DNA of 64,000 nucleotides from Nemania diffusa (lineage: Eukaryota; Ascomycota; Sordariomycetes; Xylariales; Xylariaceae), in NCBI GenBank assembly GCA_038501195.1, contig JBBPUQ010000010.1:2230001-2294000 (forward strand), given 5' to 3'. Shown here piece by piece: positions 63,859 to 64,000 of this stretch. Each line of letters begins with the position of its first letter. The first letter of the stretch is position 1. Below the pieces are notes generated by a model, which was not told the DNA's origin, did not search any database, and saw only the letters and a list, made by a program, of their open reading frames with translations. The translations under genes were made by a program, and so were the position numbers.

Positions 63859-64000
63859 TGATAAAGTTATACGATTGTGTTGGCGTTCAGGTTTCCCTTG
63901 TTTTCAAGCTAAATAGCAAATTCGCAATATATCTATACTGCCTGGGGGCTTTAGTTGTTTTGGTATTGGCTTTAGTGGATGATTTTAAACGCACAACTAA
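63859..64000. other. 3' region of the DUF2306 gene
   Basis: AT-rich 3' UTR-like sequence to the window edge; nothing else seen. Confidence 0.5.

Overview
The window looks like nuclear DNA of a filamentous ascomycete (Pezizomycotina, probably Sordariomycetes). Evidence: short introns with GTAAGT-type donors and CTAAC-like branch sites, an Ssd1/GUL-1 orthologue, an Rds1-type secreted ferritin-fold protein, a Tho1/SARNP protein and a DUF2306 membrane protein. Beside these genes lies a 45.7 kb block of almost pure A+T carrying mutation of the repeat-induced point mutation (RIP) type. The class assignment is inference.

Region 1 (1-45,730) is a gene-free AT block; stretches of more than 60 bases have no G or C. 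It is structured. Two copies of one Ty3/gypsy LTR retrotransposon (1,127-7,840 on the minus strand, 33,121-39,832 on the plus strand) have four 237-bp LTRs and 5-bp target duplications. Ruined but readable gag zinc knuckle, protease, RT, RNase H and integrase-end motifs remain. Between them is a more eroded 25 kb with two further elements bounded by direct repeats (14,131-19,089 and 20,896-26,730), a shrunken copy of the second (about 28,600-31,080) and an inverted LTR-like fragment (about 11,810-12,005). Simple repeats and satellites follow, including a 1.3-kb TATTATT/TTA tract and an exact 140-bp tandem array next to the border. The block may be centromeric, subtelomeric or a plain AT isochore; no telomere repeat is seen.

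Region 2 (45,730-58,010) switches within a few tens of bases to ordinary GC-balanced euchromatin: ssd1 (+, three exons), a long palindrome-rich intergenic stretch, the Rds1-like gene (+, two exons) and the Tho1/SARNP-like gene (-, two exons). Ssd1 carries NDR-kinase docking and phosphorylation motifs and has lost most of its RNase II active-site acids.

Region 3 (58,010-64,000) looks more accessory: a 103-aa single-pass membrane protein with four 12-residue repeats, a 684-aa intronless protein joining a nucleotidyltransferase-like N-terminus to an aminoglycoside-phosphotransferase/kinase-like C-terminus, and, divergently transcribed, a four-exon DUF2306 membrane protein. The nucleotidyltransferase-kinase fusion is the best candidate here for an undescribed system. 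No tRNA, rRNA or CRISPR array was seen.
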